Source: Lactococcus hircilactis (lineage in GTDB: Bacteria > Bacillota > Bacilli > Lactobacillales > Streptococcaceae). From it: 64,000 bases of DNA. The DNA lies in contig NZ_WITJ01000008.1 in NCBI RefSeq assembly GCF_009601015.1, positions 62,001 to 126,000 of the forward strand. The letters run 5' to 3'. The notes below the pieces were generated by a model, which saw only the letters and a list, made by a program, of their open reading frames with translations, did no database searches and had not been told where the DNA came from. Shown piece by piece: positions 31,869 through 40,443 of this stretch (positions within the stretch are counted from its first letter, which is position 1; every line of letters starts with the position of its first letter). The translations under genes and the position numbers were made by a program.

Positions 31869-32591
31869 ATGAAAGATAGTTTAGACATCCTCAATCGGAT
31901 GAATCCTGCCCAGAAAGTCAATTATGATAAAGTTTTTCAAAAAGTTAAAGAAAATTGGCAAGAAGAAAACATTCGTCCAAAAATTTTACTTCACAGCTGC
32001 TGTGCGCCTTGTAGTACTTATGCTTTAGAGTATTTAACACAGTATGCTGAGGTGACGATTTATTTTGCCAACTCAAACATTCATCCCGCAAGTGAGTATG
32101 AGCGCCGCAAATTTGTTCAAGCGCAATTTATTTCAGAGTTTAATCAAAAAACAAACCAAAACGTCCAATTTATCGCAGCTCCGTACACCCCCAATCTTTT
32201 TGTGAAAATGGTTCGAGAAAATCATTTTGAAAATGAAAAAGAAGGTGGGAAACGATGTGCTTCATGTTTTCAAATGCGACTTGATCTTGTCGCCCAAAAA
32301 GCAAAAGCACTCGATTTTGACTACTTTGGAAGTGCACTCACAATTTCTCCAATGAAAAATAGCCAACTCATCAATGAAATCGGGTTGGACATTCAGAAAA
32401 TTTATAATGTCCATTATTTACCCAGTGACTTCAAGAAAAACAATGGCTATAAACGCTCTGTCGAGATGTGTAAAGACTACGCTATTTATCGGCAATGTTA
32501 CTGTGGTTGTATCTATGCTGCCAAGCAACAAAGCATTGATTTAAAGGCTCAAAATCGCGATGCGATTGCTTTTTTAAAATCTTCAAAATAA
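31869..32591 (+). CDS. queH: Epoxyqueuosine reductase QueH
   Basis: 240-residue enzyme of the DUF208 family that performs the last step of queuosine synthesis in tRNA, in place of QueG. The cysteine set is visible: HSCCAPCSTYALEYL near 43, RCASCFQMRL near 133 and YRQCYCGCIYA near 205, which bind an iron-sulfur cluster and a second iron. AAGAAAGG precedes the ATG. It stands alone next to tRNA-Lys. Queuosine precursor import or synthesis genes are not in the window. Confidence 0.92.
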   Translation: MKDSLDILNRMNPAQKVNYDKVFQKVKENWQEENIRPKILLHSCCAPCSTYALEYLTQYAEVTIYFANSNIHPASEYERRKFVQAQFISEFNQKTNQNVQFIAAPYTPNLFVKMVRENHFENEKEGGKRCASCFQMRLDLVAQKAKALDFDYFGSALTISPMKNSQLINEIGLDIQKIYNVHYLPSDFKKNNGYKRSVEMCKDYAIYRQCYCGCIYAAKQQSIDLKAQNRDAIAFLKSSK

Positions 32592-32613
32592 AAAGACGTC
32601 CTGTCTTTTTTAA
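32589..32613. terminator. Terminator between queH and the acetyltransferase
   Basis: AAAAGAC / GTCTTTT hairpin with GTCCT loop and T tail; can act on both convergent genes. Confidence 0.6.
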
Positions 32614-33119
32614 TTTGATTTTTGATGGATATAATCTTCTTTTAAAATTCCCATAAAATAAGAGTCATGGTATTTTCCGCCTGCAAAAAACTGTTGCTTA
32701 ATTGTTCCTTCAATACTGAAGCCCAATTTATTGTAGATATGAACGGCTTTTTTATTATCTACATCTACCCATAAATACACTTTATACATGTTCAACGTAT
32801 GAAAAGCATAATCCACTCCTTTTTTCAGTGCTTGCTGTGCATATCCTAATCCGGAGTACTTGTCAGTAATGATGATTTGAATCTCACAATTGCGGTGAAT
32901 ATAATCGATACTTACTAGTTCTACAATTCCAGCAAAAACACCTTCCAAATCAATGACAAAGCGGCGCTCATGCGTATCATGAATATGTTTATCATATAAA
33001 CTTGTTAATTCATCCAAAGACTCATACGGTTCTTCAAACCACAAGCGCATCGTTTCAGCTTTATTATCAATGATATGAATATTTTTTAAGTCTGTTCGTT
33101 CTAATGCTCTAATTCTCAT
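32610..33119 (-). CDS. GNAT acetyltransferase, SpeG-like
   Basis: 169-residue GCN5-related acetyltransferase. The RALERTDLKNIHIIDN start, DKYSGLGYAQQALKKGVDYAF near 90 (acetyl-CoA loop) and VDNKKAVHIYNKLGFSIEG near 130 resemble spermidine N-acetyltransferases (SpeG). The start is placed at the ATG with GGAGAAAC upstream; an ATG eight codons earlier has no site. It follows the XRE gene by 34 bp and is probably in the same transcript. The polyamine role is inferred. Confidence 0.82.
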   Translation of the reverse strand: MRIRALERTDLKNIHIIDNKAETMRLWFEEPYESLDELTSLYDKHIHDTHERRFVIDLEGVFAGIVELVSIDYIHRNCEIQIIITDKYSGLGYAQQALKKGVDYAFHTLNMYKVYLWVDVDNKKAVHIYNKLGFSIEGTIKQQFFAGGKYHDSYFMGILKEDYIHQKSN

Positions 33120-33153
33120 TTCTTTTGTTTCTCCATTTTTCATTGCTTATGGT

Positions 33154-33492
33154 TTATTGATTTTCAACCATGAATGCTGCGAGTTGTTTTAAGATGGTTT
33201 GATTATTTTGGGTCAGATGACGATAATGATAAATCAATTGATTTTCTTCTGTGGATTCAACAAACTCTGTCAAAGACATGATCCTCCGCTCGTTTTGACT
33301 CCCTAAAAGATACCCCATATCGACTTCTAAAAATTCAGCCAAACGTGCAATGGTTTCAAGCTTTGGGGTATTTACCCCTTTTTCCCACTTTGAAATTGTG
33401 CCTTTATTCACTTGCAATAAGTTTCCTAATTCTTGAAGAGTAAGTCCGATATCTTTGCGAGATTGTTTGATGCGTTCTGATGTGAGTGACAT
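33154..33492 (-). CDS. XRE-family regulator
   Basis: 112-residue DNA-binding protein. The helix-turn-helix is at about residues 7-62 (GLTLQELGNLLQVNKGTISK). The tail (about 65-112) has no enzyme motif. AAAAGGAGGAAAAAA precedes the ATG. It is divergent from the small membrane-protein gene at 33612 and upstream of the acetyltransferase gene, so it may control either. Confidence 0.85.
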   Translation of the reverse strand: MSLTSERIKQSRKDIGLTLQELGNLLQVNKGTISKWEKGVNTPKLETIARLAEFLEVDMGYLLGSQNERRIMSLTEFVESTEENQLIYHYRHLTQNNQTILKQLAAFMVENQ

Positions 33493-33611
33493 TTTTTTCC
33501 TCCTTTTTATGAGTGAAGAAGCGTTGATGTTTCTTCTTTTCAGATGAAGTGCTTTATTAATGCTTCGGATTTATGTTATGATGAATACATGAATAAAAGG
33601 AGTAAACGCAC

Positions 33612-34082
33612 GTGGAAAATACTTTGACTTGGATTGCTCAACTCCCTTTGTGGTTGGCTACATTATTTTTATTTTTTGTGGTTTTTTGTAGAGCGCAAGC
33701 TACATTTTGGATTGGAAAATTCATCCATAAAGGCATTTTGAAAACGACTTTTGGTCAAAAACTAGATCAAAAGAATCAAGTGGGCATTCTGATGCTCAAA
33801 AAATATGGCTGGCCGATCATTTCACTCAGTTTTTTAACGATTGGATTACAATCGGTCATTCAAATTGGTGCTGGTCTAATGGACTTAAACTGGTACAAAT
33901 ATACACTTGCTGCACTTCCAGGCTATTTGATTTGGGCATTCATCTATGCTTTTGGTGGGCTGTCTCTTTTTAAAGCGCTCATCAACGGCGCTTTGGGGCT
34001 TTGGATCACTGTTTTCATCGTGGTGATCTTGGTTTGGTTTTTAGGAGCACTTGTGGCCAAAAGATATAAAGTAGATGACTAA
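33612..34082 (+). CDS. Small membrane protein, VTT/DedA-like
   Basis: 156 residues with four to five hydrophobic segments (about 10-28, 55-75, 90-112, 120-150). Stretches such as WIGKFIHKG, KKYGWPIISLSF and ALPGYLIWAFIYAFGG resemble the short DedA/VTT-domain membrane proteins; the family is not certain. The GTG start has AAAAGGAG 9 nt upstream. A likely -10 box, TATGAT, lies near 33574. Confidence 0.6.
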   Translation: MENTLTWIAQLPLWLATLFLFFVVFCRAQATFWIGKFIHKGILKTTFGQKLDQKNQVGILMLKKYGWPIISLSFLTIGLQSVIQIGAGLMDLNWYKYTLAALPGYLIWAFIYAFGGLSLFKALINGALGLWITVFIVVILVWFLGALVAKRYKVDD

Positions 34083-34147
34083 ATGAGAAGCTTTCCATGA
34101 GAAACGCCAATGCGATGGACGGTTTTATCACACTGATTCATTTTTAT

Positions 34148-34327
34148 TTATTTCAAATCAAATCCATGCGGGAGTGAAAGCATAAGTGCGAGGGATTTTT
34201 TATCAACCACTCTCACATCATGATTTTCTAGTTCTACAACATAAATATGATTGTATTTTTTTGGATCGACAACAACGGTTGCGTTTTGTCCATTTTCTAA
34301 TACAATCAATTCCCCTTTTTTTACCAT
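34148..34327 (-). CDS. Small hypothetical protein, 59 residues
   Basis: An unbroken frame starts with ATG preceded by AAGGAGAATAAG and encodes 59 residues (MVKKGELIVLENGQNATVVV at the start, ending LSLPHGFDLK). The composition is protein-like, mostly alternating hydrophobic and charged residues as in a small beta protein. I know no family. It lies between two membrane-protein genes; the 34083-34147 part shows nothing else. Confidence 0.6.
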   Translation of the reverse strand: MVKKGELIVLENGQNATVVVDPKKYNHIYVVELENHDVRVVDKKSLALMLSLPHGFDLK

Positions 34328-34432
34328 CTTATTCTCCTTTTTGTCAATTCACGTCTGTGACGTGAGTCTTTTTTAAAAGCAGGTCAATGAAATTGGCTTG
34401 GATTTATTTGTGAAAGTCAGTCAATTCAGACT

Positions 34433-34909
34433 TCATTTTTTATGACGAAATGTTTTAAAAATCAGAAAAATACTGATATAACTGCCCAAAAATACCAGGA
34501 AAAACCATTTTCTTAGCGCATCGTGGTCTGATTGGACGAATTCCCATGTGGTAGAAACCGCGACAAGCCAGCCCCCAAGTGAAACACCAGCCCAACCATT
34601 TGCTTTGAGTGATAAGCGATGAAGCGCTTCTTTTGTTTCCTCTGAAAGCTGATGATTGGTCATTTTCTTAATCTGACGCAGTTTCTTTTTTTCTAGCGCA
34701 ATCTTGATTGGAGGAAAAAGCCACCACCAAAAAGAGACTTTTTTTATCGCCTGATCGGTGTGATTCTGATTGATGACAGTGACTAATTTTTCTCTTTTTT
34801 CAAGTTCTTCGTATAATTCCGTAACAGATTGGAACAAGGGTGCACCAAAAAGAATCCACGCTCCAATAAGTTCTAAAAGTGTGATTAATTTCTCCAAAAC
34901 ATCCCTCAT
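34433..34909 (-). CDS. Hypothetical membrane protein
   Basis: 158 residues. Hydrophobic segments at about 8-28, 58-72, 105-122 and 134-152 suggest an integral membrane protein with a charged middle part (EKKKLRQIKKMTNHQLSEETK). No known family. The ATG has only a weak GAAGTGA site. It shares the direction of the 59-residue gene downstream. Confidence 0.5.
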   Translation of the reverse strand: MRDVLEKLITLLELIGAWILFGAPLFQSVTELYEELEKREKLVTVINQNHTDQAIKKVSFWWWLFPPIKIALEKKKLRQIKKMTNHQLSEETKEALHRLSLKANGWAGVSLGGWLVAVSTTWEFVQSDHDALRKWFFLVFLGSYISIFLIFKTFRHKK

Positions 34910-35174
34910 CTTATCACTTCTGTGTTGCTTTGTCAGTTGCCACGAAAAAAATCTAAATTTTGTTTTCTTCTGCTTTCATTTTACACTATCGTAAGCTAAA
35001 TCTCAATCGTTAAATTCTGATATTTTAAAATAAATCTCATTTTATCAAAAAAGCCCAGCGGTGACTGAGCTTTTTCTACAAGAATAAGTGAATAATAGAT
35101 GCTGCAAGATTAATTATAACAAAGTTTTTTGAAAAGAACCGTGACAAAAATGAACAACAAATGATACAATTTTT

Positions 35175-35188
35175 TGTCAGTGCTGACA
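35175..35188. repeat. Dispersed palindrome, TG centre
   Basis: TGTCAGTGCTGACA, first of a pair 9 bp apart. Confidence 0.9.
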
Positions 35189-35196
35189 AGTCTATG

Positions 35197-35212
35197 CTGT
35201 CAGTGCTGACAG
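35197..35212. repeat. Dispersed palindrome, TG centre, second of pair
   Basis: CTGTCAGTGCTGACAG followed by T7 on the plus strand, so it resembles a terminator hairpin. Confidence 0.9.
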
Positions 35213-35442
35213 TTTTTTTCATAAAAAAGAACAACCTTATCAAAGCTTTAGTTTCTATTGAGAGATGATTTTTTTCTGTTTTTATGATCAACTGAGCAAT
35301 GACAGCGATCCAATTTTCAAGCAAATCACTCGGTAAGATAACAAATGGTGCAGGTGCAATATCACGATGAGAATAATCATAAGAATAGAAACTTACATAA
35401 AAAAAGAGTATGATAAATGTAAATGAAAAAAAAGGAGAAGAA

Positions 35443-36255
35443 ATGAAGCATAAAAAAATGATAATTGTTGTCGTGACAATGCTATTTATTTTATCACTGA
35501 TACTATCCTATGATGCTATAAAATATCGAGCTGAACAAAGAGAAGATCAAAAACAAGTTCCTTTTATACTCATCCCTGGCACCGATGCAGATGGGGATCG
35601 CTTCGATACTTTTATGAATGATTTAATGAAAAAAACTGGACAGAGAGGAATTTTAAAAATCAATGTTAACACGGATGGCACGACACAATGCACCTCTTCT
35701 TTGACTAAAAATTCCAGTCATCCTTTTATTGTGATTAGTTTCTCAGATAGTTCTGAAAACGGAGTGGTTGAACAAGCAAAATGGACCGAAATCGCGATGA
35801 AAAAGGCCCATCAACTCTATTCTTTTAAATCATACAATGCGCTAGGTCATTCCAATGGAGGACTGGTTTGGACACTTTTTTTAGAAAATGAAGCACAAAC
35901 ATCAGATTCGCAAATGCAAAACCTCATTACAATCGCAACACCTTATAATTATCTTGATGAAAATGCAAATCCTTATCCGAATAGAGCTGCATTAATTGAA
36001 ACAGACCAGCTAAAGCAAATGATTCGTAAAAAATCAAAAATTCCGCATCACTTAAGAATGTTCTCGATTGCTGGAAATGATGAAAATGACAGTGATGGTG
36101 TCGTCCCTTTGACTAGCGCACTTGCAAGTCGTAAAATATACAAAAATGAAGTGGGCAGCTATACTGAAAAGATCTTCGATGGAAGCGATGCTCAACACAA
36201 TCAACTCACAGAAAACCAAGAAGTGATTGATTATATTTTCCATACATTATATTAA
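35443..36255 (+). CDS. Alpha/beta hydrolase of the DUF915 type
   Basis: 270-residue protein with an N-terminal signal anchor (about 5-25, MIIVVVTMLFILSLILSY), so the hydrolase domain is outside the cell membrane. The nucleophile elbow GHSNGG (about 141-146) and GTDADGDRFDTFMNDLM, TIATPYNY, FSIAGND and the late His-containing DAQHNQL fit the DUF915 cell-surface hydrolases of lactic acid bacteria. The start is the ATG with AAAGGAGAAGAA; an ATG 11 codons earlier is less likely. The substrate is unknown. A palindrome terminator follows. Confidence 0.8.
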   Translation: MKHKKMIIVVVTMLFILSLILSYDAIKYRAEQREDQKQVPFILIPGTDADGDRFDTFMNDLMKKTGQRGILKINVNTDGTTQCTSSLTKNSSHPFIVISFSDSSENGVVEQAKWTEIAMKKAHQLYSFKSYNALGHSNGGLVWTLFLENEAQTSDSQMQNLITIATPYNYLDENANPYPNRAALIETDQLKQMIRKKSKIPHHLRMFSIAGNDENDSDGVVPLTSALASRKIYKNEVGSYTEKIFDGSDAQHNQLTENQEVIDYIFHTLY

Positions 36256-36349
36256 TCCCTCAATAAATAGTTTTGGAGTCGCACATGTATCGGCCTCATT
36301 TTGTATCAAAAAAGCTGTCTATCAATGATATACAGCCTAAAATTTTATG

Positions 36350-36372
36350 CTGTCAGTACTGACAGTTTTTTT
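36350..36372 (+). terminator. Palindrome terminator of the hydrolase gene
   Basis: CTGTCAGTACTGACAG (36350-36365) followed by T7. Confidence 0.75.
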
Positions 36373-36433
36373 CGTCCCTTTAATAGATCTAAGAGGGGAT
36401 GCTATCGGATTTTATTTCTCTTTTTGCGACAAT

Positions 36434-36629
36434 AAAAAACACTGATTGAATGCCGTTTACTCACTCACGTATTGAACCCGCTCAAAAGCCAGGTGGGTGT
36501 TCTCGCTTCTGTATAGGCTACTCCCTTAAAAAGGTATGCATGCCTCAGAATGTCTCATGAACCCCTATGCAATACAAAAAATAGTCGGTCAATTAAAAGA
36601 GTAAGCTCGCACATTCCAGTGCTTTTCTA
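36434..36629 (-). ncRNA. ssrS: Probable 6S RNA
   Basis: A transcript of about 196 nt with the 6S layout. The ends pair: AAAAGCACTG near the 5' end with CAGTGTTTTT at the 3' end, then AATG with CATT and GCTTACTC with GAGTAAAC, forming a long closing stem. Further in, GTATTG pairs with CAATAC at the edge of a central region, where the 3' side folds as a GAAC-CCC/GGGTTC hairpin. The 3' end is a T6 run. A good promoter precedes it: TTGAAA, 17-bp spacer, extended -10 TGGTACTAT. There is no reading frame. 6S RNA binds the housekeeping RNA polymerase; the identification rests on structure only. Confidence 0.7.
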
Positions 36630-36636
36630 TACTTCT

Positions 36637-36665
36637 ATAGTACCATGATTTCTTTTTTTTTTCAA
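36637..36665 (-). promoter_or_regulatory. Promoter of the probable 6S RNA
   Basis: Minus strand TTGAAA (36660-36665), 17 bp, TACTAT (36637-36642) with an upstream TG. Confidence 0.65.
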
Positions 36666-36710
36666 CTGTAAACGGTTTTTTTAATTTTTTATCATGGATA
36701 AATGCGTGTA

Positions 36711-36737
36711 AAAAAACCGTTTTTTCAAACGGAATTT
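36711..36737 (-). terminator. Terminator of mtlD
   Basis: Minus strand CCGTTT / AAACGG hairpin followed by T7, just after the mtlD stop. Confidence 0.75.
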
Positions 36738-36742
36738 TTTAT

Positions 36743-37897
36743 TTATTTTGCATATTTTTTAACAACGGATTTAATTTCCTCAATCAATGTTTCATCTGTC
36801 ACTCCTGTGACTTCTTTAATCACATCTGTCAGTGCTGACGAAGTTAATTTTTCTTGTAATTCAACTGATTGTGGATCTTCTTTATCATCGTAAGCAAAGA
36901 TTTTTCCAACAACATCCAAGTGAGCAGCGTAACCTAAACCACGCTCTTTAAGTTCACGAATCGGGCGAATAAAGCGTTCATCATAGCCGAGTTTACGAAT
37001 TGGTGTACGGCCAACGCGCGTGACATCATCAACGATTTCTGGATTTGCAAAGCGAGAAATGATCACATCGTGATACTCAACGAGACTTTCAGCGGTAAAA
37101 TATTTTCCCCATTTTGCAAGCAAAAGAGCGCGCGTTTCTGATTGAACGGCTTTGAGGGCCGCAAGAATTTCTTCATGTTGCAATCCTTCAAGAATCGTTT
37201 TATAGCCTTTATATGCTGAATTATAAGCCACTGTCGCATGTCCAGAATTGACTGAGAACAATTTACGTTCGATAAAGGGTTCAAGATCTGTCGCATAATG
37301 AACTCCCTCAAGACGAAGCTCTGATTTCATTTGACTTTCATCAATAACCCATTCGTGGAAAGGTTCGACCTCAACATATAATGGATCTTCGTGATGTTGA
37401 CCAGGAACAATGCGATCAACCGCAGCATTAGGAAATCCGATGTAGCGCTCAACAAAAGCTTGATCCTCAGCGGTGAGGTATTCAGAAACTTTTTCAAATA
37501 AGAACGCTGTCCCACCAATCATATTTTCACACGCTGCAAAATCAAGAGCTGCAGTATTTCCTGCACTACGACGGGCTTGAATTCCTTTTGCACATAACTC
37601 AGCGATAAAAGGTAAGATATTTGGACCAATCGCTGTGGTGACCATGTCTGCTGCTGCAATTGCTTCAACCACAGCTTCTGGATTTTCTTTATTATTGATT
37701 CCTGAAACATTTGAAATCGCAATTTTTTCGTGTTCTGGACTCGCAATTCCAATTTCGTAAGCATGACGCGCATTAAGTGCATCAATCACGGTACTGTTAA
37801 CATCTACAAATGTCACTTCAAATCCGTTTTGGTTCAAAATTTCACCAATAAATCCACGTCCAATATTTCCTGCACCAAAGTGTACTGCTTTTTTCAT
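36743..37897 (-). CDS. mtlD: Mannitol-1-phosphate 5-dehydrogenase
   Basis: 384-residue NAD-dependent enzyme that turns mannitol-1-phosphate into fructose-6-phosphate. The N-terminal nucleotide-binding motif is [16 protein letters not shown] (6-21); the mannitol dehydrogenase C-terminal part has [14 protein letters not shown] near 210 with conserved Lys, Asn and His. AAAGAGGATAAAA precedes the ATG. It is the last mtl gene but has its own promoter after the mtlF terminator, so it can be made without the transporter. A near copy of the palindrome (36826-36839) encodes SSALTD near the C-terminus. Confidence 0.96.
   Translation of the reverse strand: MKKAVHFGAGNIGRGFIGEILNQNGFEVTFVDVNSTVIDALNARHAYEIGIASPEHEKIAISNVSGINNKENPEAVVEAIAAADMVTTAIGPNILPFIAELCAKGIQARRSAGNTAALDFAACENMIGGTAFLFEKVSEYLTAEDQAFVERYIGFPNAAVDRIVPGQHHEDPLYVEVEPFHEWVIDESQMKSELRLEGVHYATDLEPFIERKLFSVNSGHATVAYNSAYKGYKTILEGLQHEEILAALKAVQSETRALLLAKWGKYFTAESLVEYHDVIISRFANPEIVDDVTRVGRTPIRKLGYDERFIRPIRELKERGLGYAAHLDVVGKIFAYDDKEDPQSVELQEKLTSSALTDVIKEVTGVTDETLIEEIKSVVKKYAK
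36826..36840. repeat. Near-palindrome inside mtlD
   Basis: CTGTCAGTGCTGACG, one mismatch in the 14-mer, coding-strand reading Ser-Ser-Ala-Leu-Thr-Asp. Confidence 0.75.
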
Positions 37898-37930
37898 GAT
37901 TTTTATCCTCTTTTTATTTTCTATACTCTC

Positions 37931-37959
37931 ATTGTAAGCCTTTTCTGATGGACTGTAAA
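37931..37959 (-). promoter_or_regulatory. mtlD promoter with degenerate cre
   Basis: Minus strand TTTACA (37954-37959), 17 bp, TACAAT (37931-37936). The spacer contains AGAAAAGGCTTACA, a cre box spoiled by GG in place of CG, aligning base for base with the mtlA promoter. Confidence 0.65.
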
Positions 37960-37963
37960 TAAA

Positions 37964-37990
37964 AAACTTGACACAAAAGTTTGTGCCAAG
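37964..37990 (-). terminator. Terminator of mtlF
   Basis: Minus strand CTTGGCACAAA / TTTTGTGTCAAG hairpin followed by T6, 10 bp after the mtlF stop. The same hairpin, nearly identical, precedes mtlA. Confidence 0.75.
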
Positions 37991-37999
37991 ATTTACAAA

Positions 38000-38431
38000 T
38001 TAATCTGCAAAATAGCTTGCGATTTCATCAACAGATTGTGCATCTGCGATTTTAACAACATTATCCACATCCGAGCAGAAAATCGAGATTTTCTGAATCA
38101 AATCCAGATGCTCATTTCCAACCCCTGCAATCCCAAAGAGCACAGTCGCTACTTTTGGATCTTCTTCTGTGCCAAAATCAATGCCACGAGGCACTTGAAC
38201 AATCGCAATCCCTGTTTTCAGAACTTCTTTTTTTGCTGCATCCGTTCCGTGAGGAATGGCGATAAAATTCCCCATATAAACCGAGAGTTCTTTGTCACGC
38301 TCAATCATTGCAGGAATATATTCTGGGTTCACATATCCTCCATCGACGAGTAATTGCCCACAAAAAGTGATGGCTTCTTCTTTCGTATTAAAATGTTGAT
38401 TAAGTTGAATCAAATTTTTTTGAATTTCCAT
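38000..38431 (-). CDS. mtlF: Mannitol-specific PTS EIIA
   Basis: 143-residue EIIA that passes phosphate from HPr to the mannitol permease MtlA. The phosphorylated His is in [16 protein letters not shown] near residue 59-65, the family signature. It starts 1 bp after the mtlR stop and is translated from the same mRNA. Confidence 0.95.
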   Translation of the reverse strand: MEIQKNLIQLNQHFNTKEEAITFCGQLLVDGGYVNPEYIPAMIERDKELSVYMGNFIAIPHGTDAAKKEVLKTGIAIVQVPRGIDFGTEEDPKVATVLFGIAGVGNEHLDLIQKISIFCSDVDNVVKIADAQSVDEIASYFAD

Positions 38432-38432
38432 G

Positions 38433-40358
38433 TTATTCTCCGTATTTTCTGATCGCTTCAGTCATGATTTGCCGCAATAATTCTTTGACCACTGCCTCAT
38501 TTCCTGAATCGTAAATCGTTGTATAAAGTTTATTTTCAATAATCGAACTTGAAATTTTTCCGAGCAGATAAGTTGCGTAAGTACTGACAGACGGCGGTGA
38601 TAAGAGTAAAAGCACGCGCTTGATCTTCATTTTTTTTCGATTCATCCCGATGACTTCAACCTCTTGGTTTAGATCATAAATCTTAAAAAGCGGTGTTTCA
38701 ATCGACTCGTGTACTGCGTGAAATAGTCCAATCTTAGTTTCAGGAATCGCCAAATGCGTTTCTTCAAATCGTTTTTCCAAAAGTTTTCTAAGCGCAGCTT
38801 TGTCAGTGCTTTGTGTCATACTCACAACACTTCTGATCGTTTCTGTCAGTACTGACAGATTATCAAGCGTGTCAATACTAAATGAATTGATGAGCGTTGT
38901 GCTAATCGTGAACAATTGATTCAGATTGACAATGTTTTTTTGATTATCGTCAGCTCTGACAGAAGTATTTTGTTGAATCATTCGCAATTGATGGCGAATT
39001 TCATCAAGATTTTTTTGCTCTAAATTTCGATTGACGTAAATATAATCCAGTTCTTTTTCTGTTGTAAATACAGCATCGTAGTAACTTTTATCAAAGTCTT
39101 GTGTCGTTTGAATCAGATCAATTTTTCTTAAAAATGGGAAATTTTTCTTTAAATTACTCATTAAAAATTCACATGAAATGAATCCTCGACTGGTCACCAA
39201 TGCCGCACGCAGCGGCATGACTAAATCGCTTCGCTCTAATGTAGCCAAAAAATGTAAGGCGACAAAAGCAACTTCTCGCATCGAAAAATTTTTTCCAAAA
39301 ACTTGAGTGAGGTGAGTTTTGACCGCCGCGATGATGTTGGGATTATTTTCCTCCACACTTGTGATGAACTCGTCTTGTTTGACTTCAAATAAGGTCGGTA
39401 AAATATCCGTATCCTTCAGATGGGCATAAAGTAAACCATACAAATGATCATCTTTTCCAAAAGGCAACCCTGTTTGTTCAGATACTCCTACAATTAACTG
39501 ACGGATTTTATAAGAAAAATCAGTGTCAAACTTTTCAATAAACAGTACATCACGTCCAAAGCCAAAGTATAAAGTATCGTACACCATAGCCAAATAAGTA
39601 ATTTCTGAGATACTGAAAATCATCGGCAACAAGCGTGCCAGTCCTTGAACAAACGTTAAAGCTTGTTTACTTGGACGGCGCTTATTATTACTATCGATCG
39701 TCTGATTTTGCTGCAACCGAAGCAAACTCACCGCCAAAAAGCATTGCATCAATGTTAACGCCTTATCTGTAATTTCAGGTAAATCAATGCGATCAAAAAT
39801 CGCACGCGCTTGTTCAATTTGACTCAGATCAATCAACTTCAAAATTTTATTCGATTGAAATTGATTTTTTAAAATCTCCGCAATAGAAGTCGATTGATAG
39901 AGTGCCGAGGTCATGATGGAACGGATTTTTTCTTCACTTCCGCTTACCCTCAATCCATGCTCACGCTCTAATAACAGCTCGTTTTCTAAAAGCATTTTTT
40001 CAATCATCCGCAAATCTGCCGTAGCAGTAGGTTGTGAAATCCCAAATTCATCACTGATGGAAATAATAGAGGCTCTATTTGTAAATAACAGCAACAATTC
40101 GCCATATAATCGCTCTTGCGCTGTAAATTCAACTAATTCATGCATTTGTGTCAGTACTGACAGCTCTCCTGCAAGAAAATAACCTTCGTCAGAAGTCTGC
40201 AAACTAACGTCTGCAGGCAGTGACTGTTGTAATCGCTCTAAATCACGATAAAGTGTTCGCCGACTTGTTCCTGTCAACTCAAGCATTTCTGAAATGGTCA
40301 AATTTCCATTTTTCAAAAACGCGTGAATGAGCTTTTGCTCCCGACTCGTTACTAACAT
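38433..40358 (-). CDS. mtlR: Mannitol operon activator MtlR
   Basis: 641-residue PTS-controlled transcriptional activator. Order: DeoR/Mga-type winged helix-turn-helix (about 1-60, [12 protein letters not shown]), a second HTH (about 85-150), two PRD domains (about 185-400) with regulatory His, an EIIB-like domain (about 400-490, around [11 protein letters not shown]) and an EIIA-like C-terminal domain ([11 protein letters not shown]). EI, HPr, EIIA and EIIB phosphorylate such proteins to set activity. Three repeat copies are found in it, at 38843 and 40148 (both read LSVLT) and a partial at 38949. It lies between mtlA and mtlF. Confidence 0.93.
   Translation of the reverse strand: MLVTSREQKLIHAFLKNGNLTISEMLELTGTSRRTLYRDLERLQQSLPADVSLQTSDEGYFLAGELSVLTQMHELVEFTAQERLYGELLLLFTNRASIISISDEFGISQPTATADLRMIEKMLLENELLLEREHGLRVSGSEEKIRSIMTSALYQSTSIAEILKNQFQSNKILKLIDLSQIEQARAIFDRIDLPEITDKALTLMQCFLAVSLLRLQQNQTIDSNNKRRPSKQALTFVQGLARLLPMIFSISEITYLAMVYDTLYFGFGRDVLFIEKFDTDFSYKIRQLIVGVSEQTGLPFGKDDHLYGLLYAHLKDTDILPTLFEVKQDEFITSVEENNPNIIAAVKTHLTQVFGKNFSMREVAFVALHFLATLERSDLVMPLRAALVTSRGFISCEFLMSNLKKNFPFLRKIDLIQTTQDFDKSYYDAVFTTEKELDYIYVNRNLEQKNLDEIRHQLRMIQQNTSVRADDNQKNIVNLNQLFTISTTLINSFSIDTLDNLSVLTETIRSVVSMTQSTDKAALRKLLEKRFEETHLAIPETKIGLFHAVHESIETPLFKIYDLNQEVEVIGMNRKKMKIKRVLLLLSPPSVSTYATYLLGKISSSIIENKLYTTIYDSGNEAVVKELLRQIMTEAIRKYGE
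38843..38858. repeat. Palindrome inside mtlR, C-terminal part
   Basis: CTGTCAGTACTGACAG, coding strand Leu-Ser-Val-Leu-Thr near residue 503. Confidence 0.9.
40148..40163. repeat. Palindrome inside mtlR, N-terminal part
   Basis: GTGTCAGTACTGACAG, coding strand Leu-Ser-Val-Leu-Thr near residue 68. Confidence 0.9.
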
Positions 40359-40408
40359 ACCGATTCTCCTGAAAATGTCTTCCCTTTTATTTTAACATTT
40401 TTAAAAGT

Positions 40409-40423
40409 TGTCAGTGCTGACAG
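40409..40423. repeat. Palindrome between mtlA and mtlR
   Basis: TGTCAGTGCTGACAG in the 85-bp gap. It could partly terminate the mtlA transcript and so set the level of mtlR and mtlF. Confidence 0.85.
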
Positions 40424-40443
40424 AACTATTTTTTACACCTGAC

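Larger units (their letters stand above)
35076..35410 (-). pseudogene. Possible degraded gene
   Basis: A minus-strand frame stays open from about 35410 to a stop at 35076 and has a protein-like middle (SYDYSHRDIAPAPFVILPSD then LLENWIAVIAQLI), but no ATG with a ribosome site. Two palindrome copies lie inside it in frame. The upstream end collides with the divergent hydrolase leader. It may be a remnant; chance is also possible. The rest of 34910-35075 shows nothing else. Confidence 0.3.
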
